A stretch of DNA of 64,000 nt from Ketogulonicigenium robustum (GCF_002117445.1 NZ_CP019937.1:2291501-2355500); one strand, 5' to 3'. Shown: positions 45,802-55,949, numbered from the stretch's first letter. Program-made: numbers and translations. Notes: generated by a model from the sequence alone, not told the origin.

Positions 45802-47669
45802 GCCGACTGCCTCGACGTGTTATGACGGCGCGCAGCTATTGAAATCAACAACATAGCCGAGGGTGTCATCCCTTCGATTTTAGCGACTTGCGCCATGTTT
45901 GACGGCTTCGCGCGGCCCAATTTCAGCGTCAGCTCGTTCGACAAGCCTGCCAGATTGGCGAAATCCATGTCGGCCGGAATGGTCAGGTTTTCATCGCGCT
46001 GCAGTGCGGCGATGTCGCGGCTTTGCCGATCCATATAGCTGGAGTAAAGCGCGTCGCATTTAACCTGAATACGTACATCCGCCGGCACGTCCGCGAACGA
46101 AGGGTCTAACGCCAACACGGTGTCAAAATCGGTGTCCGACAGCGCTAGAACACCCAAGCCATCGCGGCTTTCTTTATCGGGGTTAATGTTTACCCCCTGC
46201 GCAGCCAAAGCGCGGGCGGTGAACGTCACACCCGACAGCCGCGCACGAACGGCATCCAAGCCATCGCGTTTGGCAGAAAACTGCGCCCAACGTTCGTCGC
46301 CGATCACGCCATTATCACGCCCCCAAGCGGTGAGGCGTTGGTCGGCATTGTCAGCGCGCAGCGACAAGCGGAACTCGGCGCGCGACGTGAACATGCGATA
46401 GGGTTCGGTCACACCGCGTGTAATCAGATCGTCGATCATGACGCCGATGTAGGAATTGGCGCGGCTGAAAACCATCGCGGCCTGATCCAGCGCTTTGGCC
46501 GCCGCATTCAGACCAGCGGCCAGCCCCTGCGCGGCAGCTTCCTCATATCCAGTTGTGCCGTTGATCTGCCCCGCAAGGAACAGACCGGGCAGGGCCTTCA
46601 CCTCTAGTGTGGGGTGCAACGCGCGCGGGTCGACGTAGTCATACTCGATCGCATAGCCGGGCTGGGTAATGACCGCGTTTTCTAACCCTTTGATAGAATG
46701 GACATAATCAGCCTGCACATCCTGGGGCAGGGACGTCGATATACCATTGGGATAGACGGTGTGATCGTCCAGCCCCTCGGGTTCCAGAAAAATCTGGTGT
46801 GATTCTTTGTCGGCAAAGCGCACGATTTTATCTTCAATCGACGGGCAATAGCGCGGGCCGATCCCCTCAATATGACCACCGTACATGGCCGAGCGCGACA
46901 GGTTTTCGCGGATGATATCGTGGGTTTTTGCGTTGGTATGCGTGATCCCGCACGAGATTTGCCGCGCCGAAGGCGTCTTGTTCAGGAACGAGAACATGAC
47001 CGGCACGTCATCGCCCGGCTGCATTTCTAGTCCCGACCAGTCAATCGTACGCCCGTCTAACCGCGGGGGGGTGCCGGTTTTCAGCCGCCCCAAAGGCAGG
47101 CCAAGCCCGCGAATACGGTCAGCCAAACGGACCGAGGGCTGCTCGCCCATGCGGCCACCGGCGTGCGACTTGTCGCCAATATGAATAACGCCGCGCAGGA
47201 AGGTTCCGGTCGTCATCACGACAGCGCGCGTTGAAATTTGGCTGCCATCAGCCAGCTGCGCACCAACAACTTCATCGTTTTTAATAATTAGATCAACAAC
47301 TTCGCCCTGAACAATCGTCAGGTTAGGCGTCGCCGCCATTTCTTGCTGCATGCGGCTGCGGTAGCGCGCGCGGTCGGCCTGCGCACGCGGGCCTTGGACG
47401 GCGGGGCCTTTTTTAAGGTTAAGCATGCGGAACTGGATACCGGCGTAATCTGCAATGCGGCCCATCACACCATCCAGCGCGTCAACCTCGCGCACAAGGT
47501 GACCTTTTCCCAATCCGCCAATAGCGGGGTTGCAGGACATCGTCCCGATTCCCGCCTGCGACAGCGTGACTAGGGCGGTCTTTGCGCCTTTGCGGGCTGC
47601 GGCTGCGGCTGCCTCGGCACCCGCGTGGCCACCGCCAACGACGATCACATCGAAGTCCAGATGTTCCAC
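45798..47669 (-). CDS. mnmG: tRNA uridine-5-carboxymethylaminomethyl modification enzyme MnmG (GidA)
   Basis: MnmG, with MnmE, modifies U34 of several tRNAs using FAD and methylene-tetrahydrofolate. I place the start at the second GTG ([17 protein letters not shown], 623 residues). The Shine-Dalgarno AAGGAG overlaps the first in-frame GTG, so that codon cannot be used well, while the second lies eight bases after it. A stop codon (TAA) lies just upstream. FAD-binding [41 protein letters not shown] and the C-terminal [14 protein letters not shown] fit. A parS site spans the spacer and start codon. The gene follows mnmE directly and overlaps rsmG by four bases. Confidence 0.93.
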   Translation of the reverse strand: MEHLDFDVIVVGGGHAGAEAAAAAARKGAKTALVTLSQAGIGTMSCNPAIGGLGKGHLVREVDALDGVMGRIADYAGIQFRMLNLKKGPAVQGPRAQADRARYRSRMQQEMAATPNLTIVQGEVVDLIIKNDEVVGAQLADGSQISTRAVVMTTGTFLRGVIHIGDKSHAGGRMGEQPSVRLADRIRGLGLPLGRLKTGTPPRLDGRTIDWSGLEMQPGDDVPVMFSFLNKTPSARQISCGITHTNAKTHDIIRENLSRSAMYGGHIEGIGPRYCPSIEDKIVRFADKESHQIFLEPEGLDDHTVYPNGISTSLPQDVQADYVHSIKGLENAVITQPGYAIEYDYVDPRALHPTLEVKALPGLFLAGQINGTTGYEEAAAQGLAAGLNAAAKALDQAAMVFSRANSYIGVMIDDLITRGVTEPYRMFTSRAEFRLSLRADNADQRLTAWGRDNGVIGDERWAQFSAKRDGLDAVRARLSGVTFTARALAAQGVNINPDKESRDGLGVLALSDTDFDTVLALDPSFADVPADVRIQVKCDALYSSYMDRQSRDIAALQRDENLTIPADMDFANLAGLSNELTLKLGRAKPSNMAQVAKIEGMTPSAMLLISIAARRHNTSRQSA

Positions 47670-47677
47670 GTGAAACA
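47662..47677. promoter_or_regulatory. parS site at the mnmG start
   Basis: TGTTCCACGTGAAACA matches the consensus at 15 of 16 positions, the best full-length match in the window. It occupies the spacer between the mnmG Shine-Dalgarno sequence and its probable GTG start. Confidence 0.93.
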
Positions 47678-47681
47678 CTCC

Positions 47682-48962
47682 TTATTTGCCGATGCAGAAA
47701 CTGGCAAAAATCTCGCCCAATATATCTTCGACATCGATCCGCCCGACAAGGGAATCGATTGCGCGGATGGCAAGTCGCAGATCTTCGGCAACCAAGTCGG
47801 CCTTTTCTACCGCCTCTGGTAAAAGGTCAATGACTTCGGCCATCATCGTGATGGCCTGCACCATAGCCAAACGGTGCCGCTCGCGCATAGCAACGCCGAC
47901 CGAGGCAACCCGCGCTGCCAAAACTTGGCCGATATGGGCTGTCAGCCTGTCGACGCCATACCCCGTCAGGCCCGAAATTCCCATCGGGTCGCGCGTTTCG
48001 TCCCCACGCGGGTGCAACACTATATCGCCGCGCTGGACAGCAACTTCCGGCGCTTCGCCCGGTGCCACGATATGCACGCGAATGTCAGCCTTCTCCGCGC
48101 GGGCGCGGGCGCGGGCAATCCCGATGCGCTCAACCTCGTCTGCTGTGTCGCGCAAACCAGCGGTGTCCAGCAGCGTGACGGGCAGTCCTGCGATGTCCAT
48201 TCGCACTTCGATAACGTCGCGCGTCGTGCCGGCCACATGGGATGTAATCGCAGCCTCTCGACCAGCCAAGTAGTTCAAAAGGGTGGATTTTCCGACGTTT
48301 GGCCGCCCGACGATGGCAACCTCGAACCCGTCTCGCAGGCGCTCGGCCACAGCCACACCGGCAACTTCAGCCTCTAGATCGGTCAGTACGTTTATCAACA
48401 AATCCGCAACCTCGGGGCGCACATCGACGGGGACTTCCTCGTCCGCGAAGTCGATCGTCGCCTCGACAAGGGCAGCCGCGCGCAGCAGCTGCGCCCGCCA
48501 TTTGGTAGCCTTCGCCCCCATAGCCCCTTGGAAAATACGCATCGCTTGGCGACGCTGCATCTCCGTCTCGGCGTCGATCAGATCGGCGAGGCCTTCGACC
48601 TGTGCCAGATCAAGCTGCCCGTTTTCCAATGCGCGGCGCGTGAACTCACCTGCCTCGGCCAAACGCAGGGCACTGTCGTCACCCAGCAGCCGCAAGATGG
48701 TCTGCACAATCGCTGGGCTGCCATGCAGTTGCAGTTCGACGGTCGGCTCGCCCGTAAAGCTACGCCCCGCAGCGAAGGTCAGGACGAGGGCCTCGTCCAC
48801 AACATCACCCGCGCCGTCGACCAGGCGGCGCAAAGTCCGCCCGTGCGTAGGCAAAGGGCCCGCCAGCTTTTCGGCGGCGGGCAGGGCCGCGGGGCCCGAA
48901 ATTCGAACGACGGCAACCCCCGCACGGCCGCGGGCTGTGGCCAGTGCGAAGATCGTATCCAT
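47682..48962 (-). CDS. mnmE: tRNA modification GTPase MnmE (TrmE)
   Basis: MnmE is the GTPase partner of MnmG in wobble-uridine modification. The 426-residue protein has the tetrahydrofolate-binding N-domain ([17 protein letters not shown]), the G domain ([31 protein letters not shown]), and the C-terminal FCIGK with the conserved cysteine. GTPase motifs are intact. It is followed directly by mnmG and preceded by rho after 10 bases. Confidence 0.97.
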   Translation of the reverse strand: MDTIFALATARGRAGVAVVRISGPAALPAAEKLAGPLPTHGRTLRRLVDGAGDVVDEALVLTFAAGRSFTGEPTVELQLHGSPAIVQTILRLLGDDSALRLAEAGEFTRRALENGQLDLAQVEGLADLIDAETEMQRRQAMRIFQGAMGAKATKWRAQLLRAAALVEATIDFADEEVPVDVRPEVADLLINVLTDLEAEVAGVAVAERLRDGFEVAIVGRPNVGKSTLLNYLAGREAAITSHVAGTTRDVIEVRMDIAGLPVTLLDTAGLRDTADEVERIGIARARARAEKADIRVHIVAPGEAPEVAVQRGDIVLHPRGDETRDPMGISGLTGYGVDRLTAHIGQVLAARVASVGVAMRERHRLAMVQAITMMAEVIDLLPEAVEKADLVAEDLRLAIRAIDSLVGRIDVEDILGEIFASFCIGK

Positions 48963-48972
48963 CGTTCTGGCC

Positions 48973-50247
48973 TTACGAATTCATCGATTCGAAGAAATCG
49001 GCGTTGCTCTTGGTCTGCTTCAGCTTCGAGATCAGGAAGTCCATCGCGTCCGTCGTGCCCATCGGGTTCAGGATGCGGCGCAGGACATAGGTCTTCTGCA
49101 GATCTTTGGCATCGACCAGCAGGTCTTCCTTACGGGTGCCCGACTTCAGAATATCTACGGCAGGGAAGACGCGCTTGTCGGCAACCTTGCGGTCTAGCAC
49201 GATCTCGCTGTTGCCGGTGCCCTTGAATTCTTCAAAGATCACCTCGTCCATCCGGCTGCCGGTATCAATCAGCGCGGTGGCGATAATGGTCAGGCTGCCG
49301 CCTTCTTCGATGTTGCGCGCAGCACCAAAGAACCGCTTGGGGCGCTGCAGGGCGTTCGCATCGACACCGCCCGTCAGCACCTTGCCCGAGGACGGTACGA
49401 CCGTGTTATACGCACGACCCAGACGTGTGATCGAATCCAGCAAAATCACTACGTCGCGCTTGTGTTCGACCAGGCGCTTGGCCTTTTCAATCACCATCTC
49501 GGCCACGGCGACGTGGCGCGTCGCGGGTTCGTCGAAGGTGGACGAGACGACCTCGCCTTTGACCGAGCGCTGCATGTCGGTCACTTCTTCGGGCCGCTCA
49601 TCGATCAGCAGCACGATCAAATAGCACTCGGGGTGGTTTACTTCGATCGAATGGGCGATGTTTTGCAGCAGCACCGTCTTACCGGTGCGCGGCGGTGCCA
49701 CGATCAGCGCGCGCTGGCCTTTGCCGATGGGCGCGACCAGATCGATGATACGGGCCGAACGATCTTTGATCGTCGGATCCTCGATTTCCATTTTCAGGCG
49801 TTGATCGGGGTAAAGCGGGGTCAGGTTGTCGAAGGCCACCTTGTGACGGGCGCGCTCGGGCTCTTCAAAGTTGATCTTCTCGACCGTGATCAGGGCGAAA
49901 TAGCGTTCGGTCTCGGACGGCTCTTGCATGACGCCCGAAACGGTGTCGCCGGTACGCAGGCTGTACTGCCGGATCATGTCGGGACTTACATAGATATCGT
50001 CGGGGCCAGGCAGGTAGTTTGCCTCGGGGCTGCGCAAGAAACCAAAGCCGTCTTGCAGCACTTCCAGAACGCCGTCGCCGCCGATCGTCCAATCTTCCTC
50101 GGCCCGCTCTTTCAAAATGGCGAACATCATGTCGCCTTTGCGCATGGTCGAGGCGTTCTCGATTTCCAGCTCTTCAGCCAGCGCCAGCAGGTCCTTGGGG
50201 CTACGCGCCTTCAGGTCGGAAAGATTCAAACGGAATTCTTCGCTCAT
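48973..50247 (-). CDS. rho: Transcription termination factor Rho
   Basis: Rho is the hexameric RNA helicase that ends transcription at untranslated RNA. The 424-residue protein has the N-terminal RNA-binding OSB domain ([43 protein letters not shown]), the Walker A loop [15 protein letters not shown], and [14 protein letters not shown]. The ATG lacks a strong Shine-Dalgarno sequence, as is common for rho leaders. It is transcribed away from the origin region. Confidence 0.98.
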   Translation of the reverse strand: MSEEFRLNLSDLKARSPKDLLALAEELEIENASTMRKGDMMFAILKERAEEDWTIGGDGVLEVLQDGFGFLRSPEANYLPGPDDIYVSPDMIRQYSLRTGDTVSGVMQEPSETERYFALITVEKINFEEPERARHKVAFDNLTPLYPDQRLKMEIEDPTIKDRSARIIDLVAPIGKGQRALIVAPPRTGKTVLLQNIAHSIEVNHPECYLIVLLIDERPEEVTDMQRSVKGEVVSSTFDEPATRHVAVAEMVIEKAKRLVEHKRDVVILLDSITRLGRAYNTVVPSSGKVLTGGVDANALQRPKRFFGAARNIEEGGSLTIIATALIDTGSRMDEVIFEEFKGTGNSEIVLDRKVADKRVFPAVDILKSGTRKEDLLVDAKDLQKTYVLRRILNPMGTTDAMDFLISKLKQTKSNADFFESMNS

Positions 50248-50732
50248 GGAAATAGCCTGTATCGGGCGGTGACCGGCAATAGCGTGTCAATGCAATGTAT
50301 AAGGGGGACCTTCACCCGAACGGGGAAGCTTGATTGACCTCTATCGCTTTCGGGCCCTGTCGTCAAGCAACCGCGCCTTTCAGAAAGGCGATCGGGCATA
50401 CCTTCAAACTAAATAAAATAAAGAAAAGAAGAAGGATTTGGATAGATTTAGGGCGGTGGATAACTGCCCTTTCATTAGTTATACACAGAGTTCTTCGATG
50501 TGTGCAGTTTTGTTGATAACTTGAATGACAGTTTAAAATCAGTAACTTGACTGTGTTTAATTACCCATAATTGGCTTATACACAGCCCCGTACTTATCCT
50601 TTTCCAGCGTGGAGGAATCATCTGCGAATCGCGGGGCGACTCATCGTCTTGTCCACGCCCTGTCGAGGTATCAATTTTTGTGATAGTTCTCGACAGAGTC
50701 CCGCGCAGGGTTATCCAAGGAATTATACACAG
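50248..50732. other. Probable chromosomal replication origin (oriC)
   Basis: This 485-base intergenic gap between rho and maf is far more AT-rich than the rest of the window. It holds three perfect DnaA boxes TTATACACA (from 50479, 50576 and 50723, the last extending to the maf leader). On the other strand are TTATCCACC (50455-50463) and TTATCAACA (50511-50519), each one base off, and TTATCCAAG starts at 50711. An A/T-run (about 50405-50450, AAATAAAATAAAG) could be the unwinding element. Flanking genes run away from it on both sides, and parABS lies next to it. No small ORF or RNA is evident in the gap. Confidence 0.87.
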
Positions 50733-51338
50733 ATGGTCATGGCTACAGATATCGTTTTAGCGTCCGGTTCCGCGATCCGCGCACAACTGTTGCAACAATC
50801 GCGCGTGCCGTTTCGCGTGGTCAGCGCCCGCATAGACGAGGAAACGATCACCGAGTCGCTGATCGGCGAGGGGGCGAAGCCACGCGATATTGCCGATGCA
50901 TTGGCCGAGATGAAGGCTATTCGCGGCGCTGCGCGCGCGCCCGGTGCGCTGGTGATCGGTTGTGACCAGGTGTTGGACCTAGGCGGCTCGCTGCTGAGCA
51001 AGCCTATGTCGCCCGAAGAAGCCCTGTCGCAACTGCAATCCATGCGGGGAAAGGTGCACAAGTTGCTGTCGGCCGCCGTGATCTACCACGACAACGCACC
51101 GCAGTGGCGCCACGTAGGCGAGGTGCGGTTGGCGATGCGCGACGTATCAGACGCGTATTTACAGGATTATGTCGCCCGAAACTGGCCCGCTATCGGCGAT
51201 TGCGTCGGTGCCTATCAGTTAGAGGGCGAGGGCGTGCGGCTATTCACCCGCATCGATGGCGACTACTTCAATGTCTTGGGTATGCCGCTGCTCGAGATAC
51301 TTTCCTATTTGGCGCTGCGTGGTATCATTGCGTCATGA
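50733..51338 (+). CDS. maf: Maf-family nucleotide pyrophosphatase
   Basis: Maf proteins hydrolyse non-canonical or canonical nucleoside triphosphates and may affect division. The start at MVMATDIVLASGSAIRAQLL is the only one with AAGGAA upstream (ten bases); the 201-residue protein has IDEETITES, the catalytic-site VIGCDQVLDL, KPMSPEEALSQL and GAYQLEGEGVRLF. A DnaA box occupies the whole spacer between the Shine-Dalgarno sequence and the ATG. The sequence has SARIDEE rather than YVDE, so the class is unassigned. The stop overlaps aroE (ATGA). Confidence 0.92.
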   Translation: MVMATDIVLASGSAIRAQLLQQSRVPFRVVSARIDEETITESLIGEGAKPRDIADALAEMKAIRGAARAPGALVIGCDQVLDLGGSLLSKPMSPEEALSQLQSMRGKVHKLLSAAVIYHDNAPQWRHVGEVRLAMRDVSDAYLQDYVARNWPAIGDCVGAYQLEGEGVRLFTRIDGDYFNVLGMPLLEILSYLALRGIIAS

Positions 51339-52165
51339 CTGACCACCGCATTCCTCTTGCTGGCGTAATTGGCAATCCCGTCGCGCATTCGCGTTCGCCG
51401 GATGTGCATGGCCATTGGCTGAAACGCTATGATCTGCCGGGGCATTATATCCCGCTGCACGTCGAAGATATTGATCTGGAACAGGTGCTGCGCAGCCTGC
51501 CGCAAATGGGGTTTGCGGGTGTGAACGTGACAATCCCGCACAAGGTCCGCGCGATGGAGCTGGCGGACTTTATCAGTGACCGCGTGACGTTGATCGGCGC
51601 GGCCAACACGTTGACATTTCGCGACGGTAAAATTTACGCAGATAATACAGATGCTTATGGGTTTCTTGCTAGCTTGCGGCAGGGGGCGCCAGATTGGAAT
51701 GCCGCGGCAGGGCCGGCTTTGGTTCTGGGGGCAGGTGGGGCATCGCGGGCGATTGTCTCGGCGCTACTGGAGGCTGGAGCCCCCGAAGTGGTGGTCGCGA
51801 ACCGCACCAGATCCAAGGCCGAAGGGCTGCGAGCCGATTTCGGGGCGCGCTTGCGTGTCGTCGAATGGGTTACATCTGGCGACCAAATTGCCGATATGGC
51901 GACTGTCGTAAATACAACATCGCTGGGGATGCAGGGGCAGCCGGCCCTGAAGCTGGACCTGAGTGGATTTAAGCGCGGGCAGGTTGTAACGGACATCGTT
52001 TACACCCCCTTGATGACCCCCTTCTTGTCCGAGGCGAAATCGCGCGGGGCAACCGTTGTTGATGGTCTGGGGATGCTGTTGCATCAGGCTGTGCCGGGGT
52101 TCGAACGCTGGTTCGGGCAGCGCCCCGAGGTTGACGATGATCTGCGCCGGGCCATCCTCGGATGA
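51335..52165 (+). CDS. aroE: Shikimate dehydrogenase AroE
   Basis: AroE reduces 3-dehydroshikimate to shikimate with NADPH. The 276-residue protein has GNPVAHSRSPDVHGHWL, GVNVTIPHKVRAM with the catalytic lysine, NTDAYG, the dinucleotide loop GAGGASRAIV and late GLGMLLHQAVPGFERWFG. Start and stop both overlap neighbours (maf and coaE) by four bases, giving a maf-aroE-coaE-dnaQ operon. Confidence 0.97.
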   Translation: MTDHRIPLAGVIGNPVAHSRSPDVHGHWLKRYDLPGHYIPLHVEDIDLEQVLRSLPQMGFAGVNVTIPHKVRAMELADFISDRVTLIGAANTLTFRDGKIYADNTDAYGFLASLRQGAPDWNAAAGPALVLGAGGASRAIVSALLEAGAPEVVVANRTRSKAEGLRADFGARLRVVEWVTSGDQIADMATVVNTTSLGMQGQPALKLDLSGFKRGQVVTDIVYTPLMTPFLSEAKSRGATVVDGLGMLLHQAVPGFERWFGQRPEVDDDLRRAILG

Positions 52166-52758
52166 GCTTTCTGCTGGGGCTGACAGGCTCGATCGGGATG
52201 GGAAAGTCGACGACAGCGGGGCTGTTCGCGGCGCAATCGGTACCGGTGTGGGACGCGGACGCGGCTGTGCACCACCTGTATGGGGCAGGCGGCGCGGCTG
52301 TGAAACCCGTCGCCGCTGCTTTTCCCGATGCGTTGGTCGATGGGGCAATCGATAGGGCGCGTTTGCGCGCGGCATTGGCCTGCGCCCCTGAACGGCTTGG
52401 CGAACTCGAGGCGATAGTTCACCCGCTGACGGCCGAGGATAGGGCGCAATTCATCGCGCACCACAAGGCCGCGCCGGTCTTGCTATTCGACATTCCGTTG
52501 CTGTTTGAGACAGGCGCACAAGACTGGCTGGATGCCGTCGTCGTGGTTACGGCCCCCGCTGATGTGCAAAAGGCTCGTGTTTTACAACGCCCCGGTATGG
52601 ACGACGCGACCCTCGCACGGATTTTACAGCGTCAAATGCCCGACAGCCAAAAACGCCAGCTGGCGGATTACATCATTGAAACGACCAGCCTGCCGCAAGC
52701 GGCGGCCCACGTTCAGCAGGTTCTGAACGCGCTACCAAAAGGAAAGCCCGATGCGTGA
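52162..52758 (+). CDS. coaE: Dephospho-CoA kinase CoaE
   Basis: CoaE phosphorylates dephospho-CoA, the last step in coenzyme A synthesis. The 198-residue protein has the P-loop [24 protein letters not shown] with the conserved DAD, and [12 protein letters not shown]. It overlaps aroE by four bases and dnaQ by eight. Confidence 0.96.
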   Translation: MSFLLGLTGSIGMGKSTTAGLFAAQSVPVWDADAAVHHLYGAGGAAVKPVAAAFPDALVDGAIDRARLRAALACAPERLGELEAIVHPLTAEDRAQFIAHHKAAPVLLFDIPLLFETGAQDWLDAVVVVTAPADVQKARVLQRPGMDDATLARILQRQMPDSQKRQLADYIIETTSLPQAAAHVQQVLNALPKGKPDA

Positions 52759-53443
52759 AATCGTGATGGATACCGAAACCACCGGTTTCGAACCCGAAAC
52801 GGGCGACCGCATTGTCGAAATCGGCTGTGTCGAGCTGCTGAACCACCTGCCGACGGGGCGCACCTACCACCAATACATCAACCCGCAACGCGACATGCCG
52901 GAAGATGCGTTCAAGGTACACGGCCTCAGCGCCGAATTCTTGTCCGACAAACCACTGTTTGCCCATATCGCGCAGGATTTTCTGGACTTTATCGGTGATG
53001 CCAAGCTGGTCATTCACAACGCGGCCTTCGATGTGAAGTTCCTCAACGCCGAGCTGTCGTGGGTGAAAATGCCGCAAATCGCCCCAAGCCGCGCGATCGA
53101 TACGCTGCTGATTGCGCGGCGGCGTTTTCCGGGGGCGCAGAACTCGCTTGATGCGCTGTGCCGCAGGTTCGGCATCGACAACGCCAAGCGAACCCTGCAC
53201 GGCGCGCTACTGGATAGTGAAATTCTGGCCGAGGTGTATCTGGAGTTGATCGGCGGCAGGCAGCCCGATTTTGGCTTGTCTGCAGCAGCGACGCAGACCG
53301 CATCGGGCCCAGCGACGCGCAACACATGGCGCCCACAACCGCGCCCCCACGCATTGCCATCGCGGCTAACCCCCGAGGAGGCCGAGGCCCACGCCGCCTT
53401 TGTCGAAGCCCTCGGCCCCGAAGCGGCGTGGAAAACCCAGTAA
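52751..53443 (+). CDS. dnaQ: DNA polymerase III epsilon subunit (3'-5' exonuclease) DnaQ
   Basis: DnaQ is the proofreading exonuclease of the replicative polymerase. The 230-residue protein has the exonuclease motifs [10 protein letters not shown] (Asp7, Glu9), [16 protein letters not shown], and [17 protein letters not shown] with the final aspartate. The C-terminal tail is likely the polymerase-binding part. It is the last gene of the maf operon and abuts the secB stop with no gap. Confidence 0.96.
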   Translation: MREIVMDTETTGFEPETGDRIVEIGCVELLNHLPTGRTYHQYINPQRDMPEDAFKVHGLSAEFLSDKPLFAHIAQDFLDFIGDAKLVIHNAAFDVKFLNAELSWVKMPQIAPSRAIDTLLIARRRFPGAQNSLDALCRRFGIDNAKRTLHGALLDSEILAEVYLELIGGRQPDFGLSAAATQTASGPATRNTWRPQPRPHALPSRLTPEEAEAHAAFVEALGPEAAWKTQ

Positions 53444-53974
53444 TTACTGGATGACGGGTTGGGGCGCTGCGGCGCCTTCGCCGTTTTCTTTGGCAGCCTG
53501 AACGCGGCGGGCCAGTTCGTTCCGGTAAAGACCGAAGAAGTCGATCATATCGATATTCACCGACGGGAAGCCGCCATCACGTGCGACATCGGACACGATG
53601 CGGCGCACGAACGGGAAGGTGATGCGCGGGCATTCGACCAGCAGGTAGGGGTGCAGCTGGTCGGCCGGAATACCTTCGATATGGAAGATGCCGGCATATT
53701 CCAGTTCGATCACGAACAGCACATCATTGGTGCCAGCCGACTTCGATGTCAGGTTCAGCTTGGTTATGACTTCATACTGCGTCTCGGACCGCTTGCGCGC
53801 GTCCAGCGAGACCTGAACCTGCATTTCCGGCTGCGGGTTGCCGGTCACACCCTTGCGAGCAACGACGTTTTCAAACGACAGGTCGCGGACGTATTGGGTC
53901 AGAATCCGCGTATTGACGCGCATGGGTTCTGCAGCGGCGCCAGCTTGCGGGTTTACTTCGGGACTATCGGACAT
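53444..53974 (-). CDS. secB: Protein-export chaperone SecB
   Basis: SecB holds preproteins unfolded and passes them to SecA; the SecA of this window has the matching zinc-finger tail. The 176-residue protein has RILTQYVRDLSFENV, VSLDARKRSETQYEV, YAGIFHIEG and CPRITFPFVRRIVSDVARDGGFP. It is followed by a non-conserved acidic/proline-rich tail. GAGAGAG precedes the ATG. It is convergent with dnaQ. Confidence 0.96.
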   Translation of the reverse strand: MSDSPEVNPQAGAAAEPMRVNTRILTQYVRDLSFENVVARKGVTGNPQPEMQVQVSLDARKRSETQYEVITKLNLTSKSAGTNDVLFVIELEYAGIFHIEGIPADQLHPYLLVECPRITFPFVRRIVSDVARDGGFPSVNIDMIDFFGLYRNELARRVQAAKENGEGAAAPQPVIQ

Positions 53975-54038
53975 TGTCTCTCTCGGGGATGATAAACTGT
54001 CGCACCAGTCCTAACGGCTAGGGGGGGCAGCTTCAATG

Positions 54039-54536
54039 CTATTTGTCCCTAGGGTCTTCGGGCTGGTGCCAGACCGAATTTGCGTTGGCTGCGCCGCCGA
54101 TGCGGGTGGCATCGGGGTCAACCTCGGTAAAATCGCCATCGATCACATCGTTCGGCGAGTAGGTGGCGGTGCGAATGTTCACCTTGTTCGCAACACGCGA
54201 CCACAGGAAGTTTTGCACCTGCGGGATCAGCAGAACCAGACCCAACGCAGATGTGACCAGCCCGGGCACAATCAGCAACCCGCTGGCCAGCGCCTTCAGC
54301 GTGCCCGCACCAATCTGCTGCGCGGGTGCGCCCATGCGGCCACCGGCAGCATAGCCGAGGCCGCCTTGCAGCGCGCCCAGTGCCTGTTGACCCAACCGGC
54401 GTAGGGTGAAAACGCCCAGTGCGGTCGACCCCAGCACCAACAACAGTGTCAGCCCAACCCCGATTTCCCCGCCAATCACGATGAAGGCGACAATCTCGAT
54501 CAGAACAAGGGCAGGAAAGACCCAATAAAGCGGCAT
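54039..54536 (-). CDS. fxsA: FxsA family membrane protein
   Basis: The 165-residue protein has the FxsA hydrophobic N-terminal half (MPLYWVFPALVLIEIVAFIV, then GVGLTLLLVLGSTALGVFTL) and the short conserved LKALASGLLIVPGLVTSALGLVLLIP. The rest is a polar tail. E. coli FxsA overproduction relieves F-plasmid exclusion of phage T7, but the normal role is unknown. GGAGAG precedes the ATG. It is divergent from the tim44-like gene with a 136-base gap. Confidence 0.9.
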   Translation of the reverse strand: MPLYWVFPALVLIEIVAFIVIGGEIGVGLTLLLVLGSTALGVFTLRRLGQQALGALQGGLGYAAGGRMGAPAQQIGAGTLKALASGLLIVPGLVTSALGLVLLIPQVQNFLWSRVANKVNIRTATYSPNDVIDGDFTEVDPDATRIGGAANANSVWHQPEDPRDK

Positions 54537-54672
54537 TTAACTCTCCGATGCGGGGCTAAATTCCCGCGTGGCAAAAGGTGGACTTGCGTCATTACCATGC
54601 ATAGATAGGGGCGAAGGTTATGTTTTACCACATGAGGCCCGTGTTTGGGCCCACAAGCGGGAAGGGATCAAA

Positions 54673-55332
54673 ATGAATTCTCCGATCATCCAGATACTGG
54701 TCCTGGCTGCGATCGCCATTTTTCTGATCCTGCGTTTGCGTTCGGTTTTGGGCACGCGCGATGGTTTTGAAAAGCCCATCGCCCAAGTCCCGCCCGAGGA
54801 AGCGAAAAAGCGCCCCGATCTGGAAGTGATCGAAGGCGGCCCCGATCGCGATATTACCGACCACGTTGCCGAAGGCAGCGCGACGGCGCTGATTTTGGGT
54901 GAGATCAAAAAAGCCGAGCCCAGCTTTAACCTGCGCGAATTCCTGACCGGCGCGCGTGGCGCCTATGAGATGATCCTGATGGCGTTCGAGCGGGGCGACA
55001 TCGAATCTGTGCGCGCCTTCATCGCGCCCCAAGTGTATGACGCCTTCCACGCCGTGATCGAGGAACGCAAGGCCAAGGGCCTGAAGATCGAAGCGAACTT
55101 CATCGGTATCCGCGATATCGGCCTGCAGGACGCGGCGTTCGACAGCCAAACCCGCGAGGCAGAGCTGGACGTGCGTTTCGTGGCCGAGTTGACCTCGGTG
55201 GTGCGTGATGCCGGCGGCAAGGTGATCGAGGGGGCCGATGGGGCCGCCAAGCGCCAGAAAGACGTTTGGACCTTTGCCCGCAAGGTGGGTTCGGACGATC
55301 CGAACTGGGTGCTGGTCGCCACTGGCGGCTAA
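54673..55332 (+). CDS. Tim44/TimA-like inner membrane protein
   Basis: The start at MNSPIIQILVLAAIAIFLIL (219 residues) has AAGGGATCA just before it. One N-terminal membrane segment is followed by a soluble Tim44-like domain (NLREFLTGARGAYEMILMAFERGDIESVRAFIAPQVYDAF, FIGIRDIGLQDAAFDS, DVWTFARKVGSDDPNWVLVAT). Alphaproteobacterial homologues are thought to be adaptors at the inner membrane, but the function is unclear. The Smr gene starts five bases after its stop. Confidence 0.9.
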   Translation: MNSPIIQILVLAAIAIFLILRLRSVLGTRDGFEKPIAQVPPEEAKKRPDLEVIEGGPDRDITDHVAEGSATALILGEIKKAEPSFNLREFLTGARGAYEMILMAFERGDIESVRAFIAPQVYDAFHAVIEERKAKGLKIEANFIGIRDIGLQDAAFDSQTREAELDVRFVAELTSVVRDAGGKVIEGADGAAKRQKDVWTFARKVGSDDPNWVLVATGG

Positions 55333-55337
55333 TCGCT

Positions 55338-55949
55338 ATGGCACGCCGGGGTCGCAAACTCAGCGCCGAGGAGCGCAGCCTTTGGGATCTCGTCATCCGG
55401 CGTGATACGCCTATGAAACGGTCGAAATCGGGTTTTGTACCGCTGGCTACACCCACCCCGCCACCGGCGCTGGTCGAACGACCCGCGCCGGTTTTGCCTA
55501 CCGCGCCCCTGGCCCCGTTCAAGCTGGGGCAGAAGGCGGGCACCACCCGCAAGGCGCACGATCTGGCCCCGCCAGTGCATGAGGCGGTGAAGCAAGCGCC
55601 CCTTAAAATGGATTCCAAAACCCACGGCCGGATGGTGCGCGGCAAGCTGAAGCCCGAGGGCCGCATTGACCTACACGGAATGACGTTGGACGAGGCGCAC
55701 CCCGCGCTTTTGTCGTTCATCGCCCATTCGCATATGATGGGGCGGCGGCTGGTGCTGGTGATTACCGGCAAGGGCAAGCTGCGTGATGACATGGCCCCCA
55801 TGCCCGCGCGTGTCGGCATATTACGCCACGCGGTGCCGCAGTGGCTGAACATGATGCCGCTGCGTGCGATGATTTTGGATATTCGCCCGGCCCATATCAG
55901 CCATGGCGGAATAGGGGCGTATTACGTCTACCTCAGCCGTCGTCGGTGA
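55338..55949 (+). CDS. Smr-domain protein (MutS2-like endonuclease domain)
   Basis: The 203-residue protein has a basic N-terminal segment (MARRGRKLSAEERSLWDLV), a proline-rich middle, and the Smr domain from about residue 105: RIDLHGMTLDEAHPALLSFI, RLVLVITGKGK and AHISHGGIGAYYVYLSR. Smr domains cut branched or nicked nucleic acids; the standalone type is common in alphaproteobacteria. It directly follows the tim44-like gene and ends in a terminator. Confidence 0.92.
   Translation: MARRGRKLSAEERSLWDLVIRRDTPMKRSKSGFVPLATPTPPPALVERPAPVLPTAPLAPFKLGQKAGTTRKAHDLAPPVHEAVKQAPLKMDSKTHGRMVRGKLKPEGRIDLHGMTLDEAHPALLSFIAHSHMMGRRLVLVITGKGKLRDDMAPMPARVGILRHAVPQWLNMMPLRAMILDIRPAHISHGGIGAYYVYLSRRR

Noticed and set aside
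47676-47678. First in-frame GTG as the mnmG start
   Set aside because: The G is part of the Shine-Dalgarno AAGGAG itself, leaving no spacer; the next GTG has an eight-base spacer.
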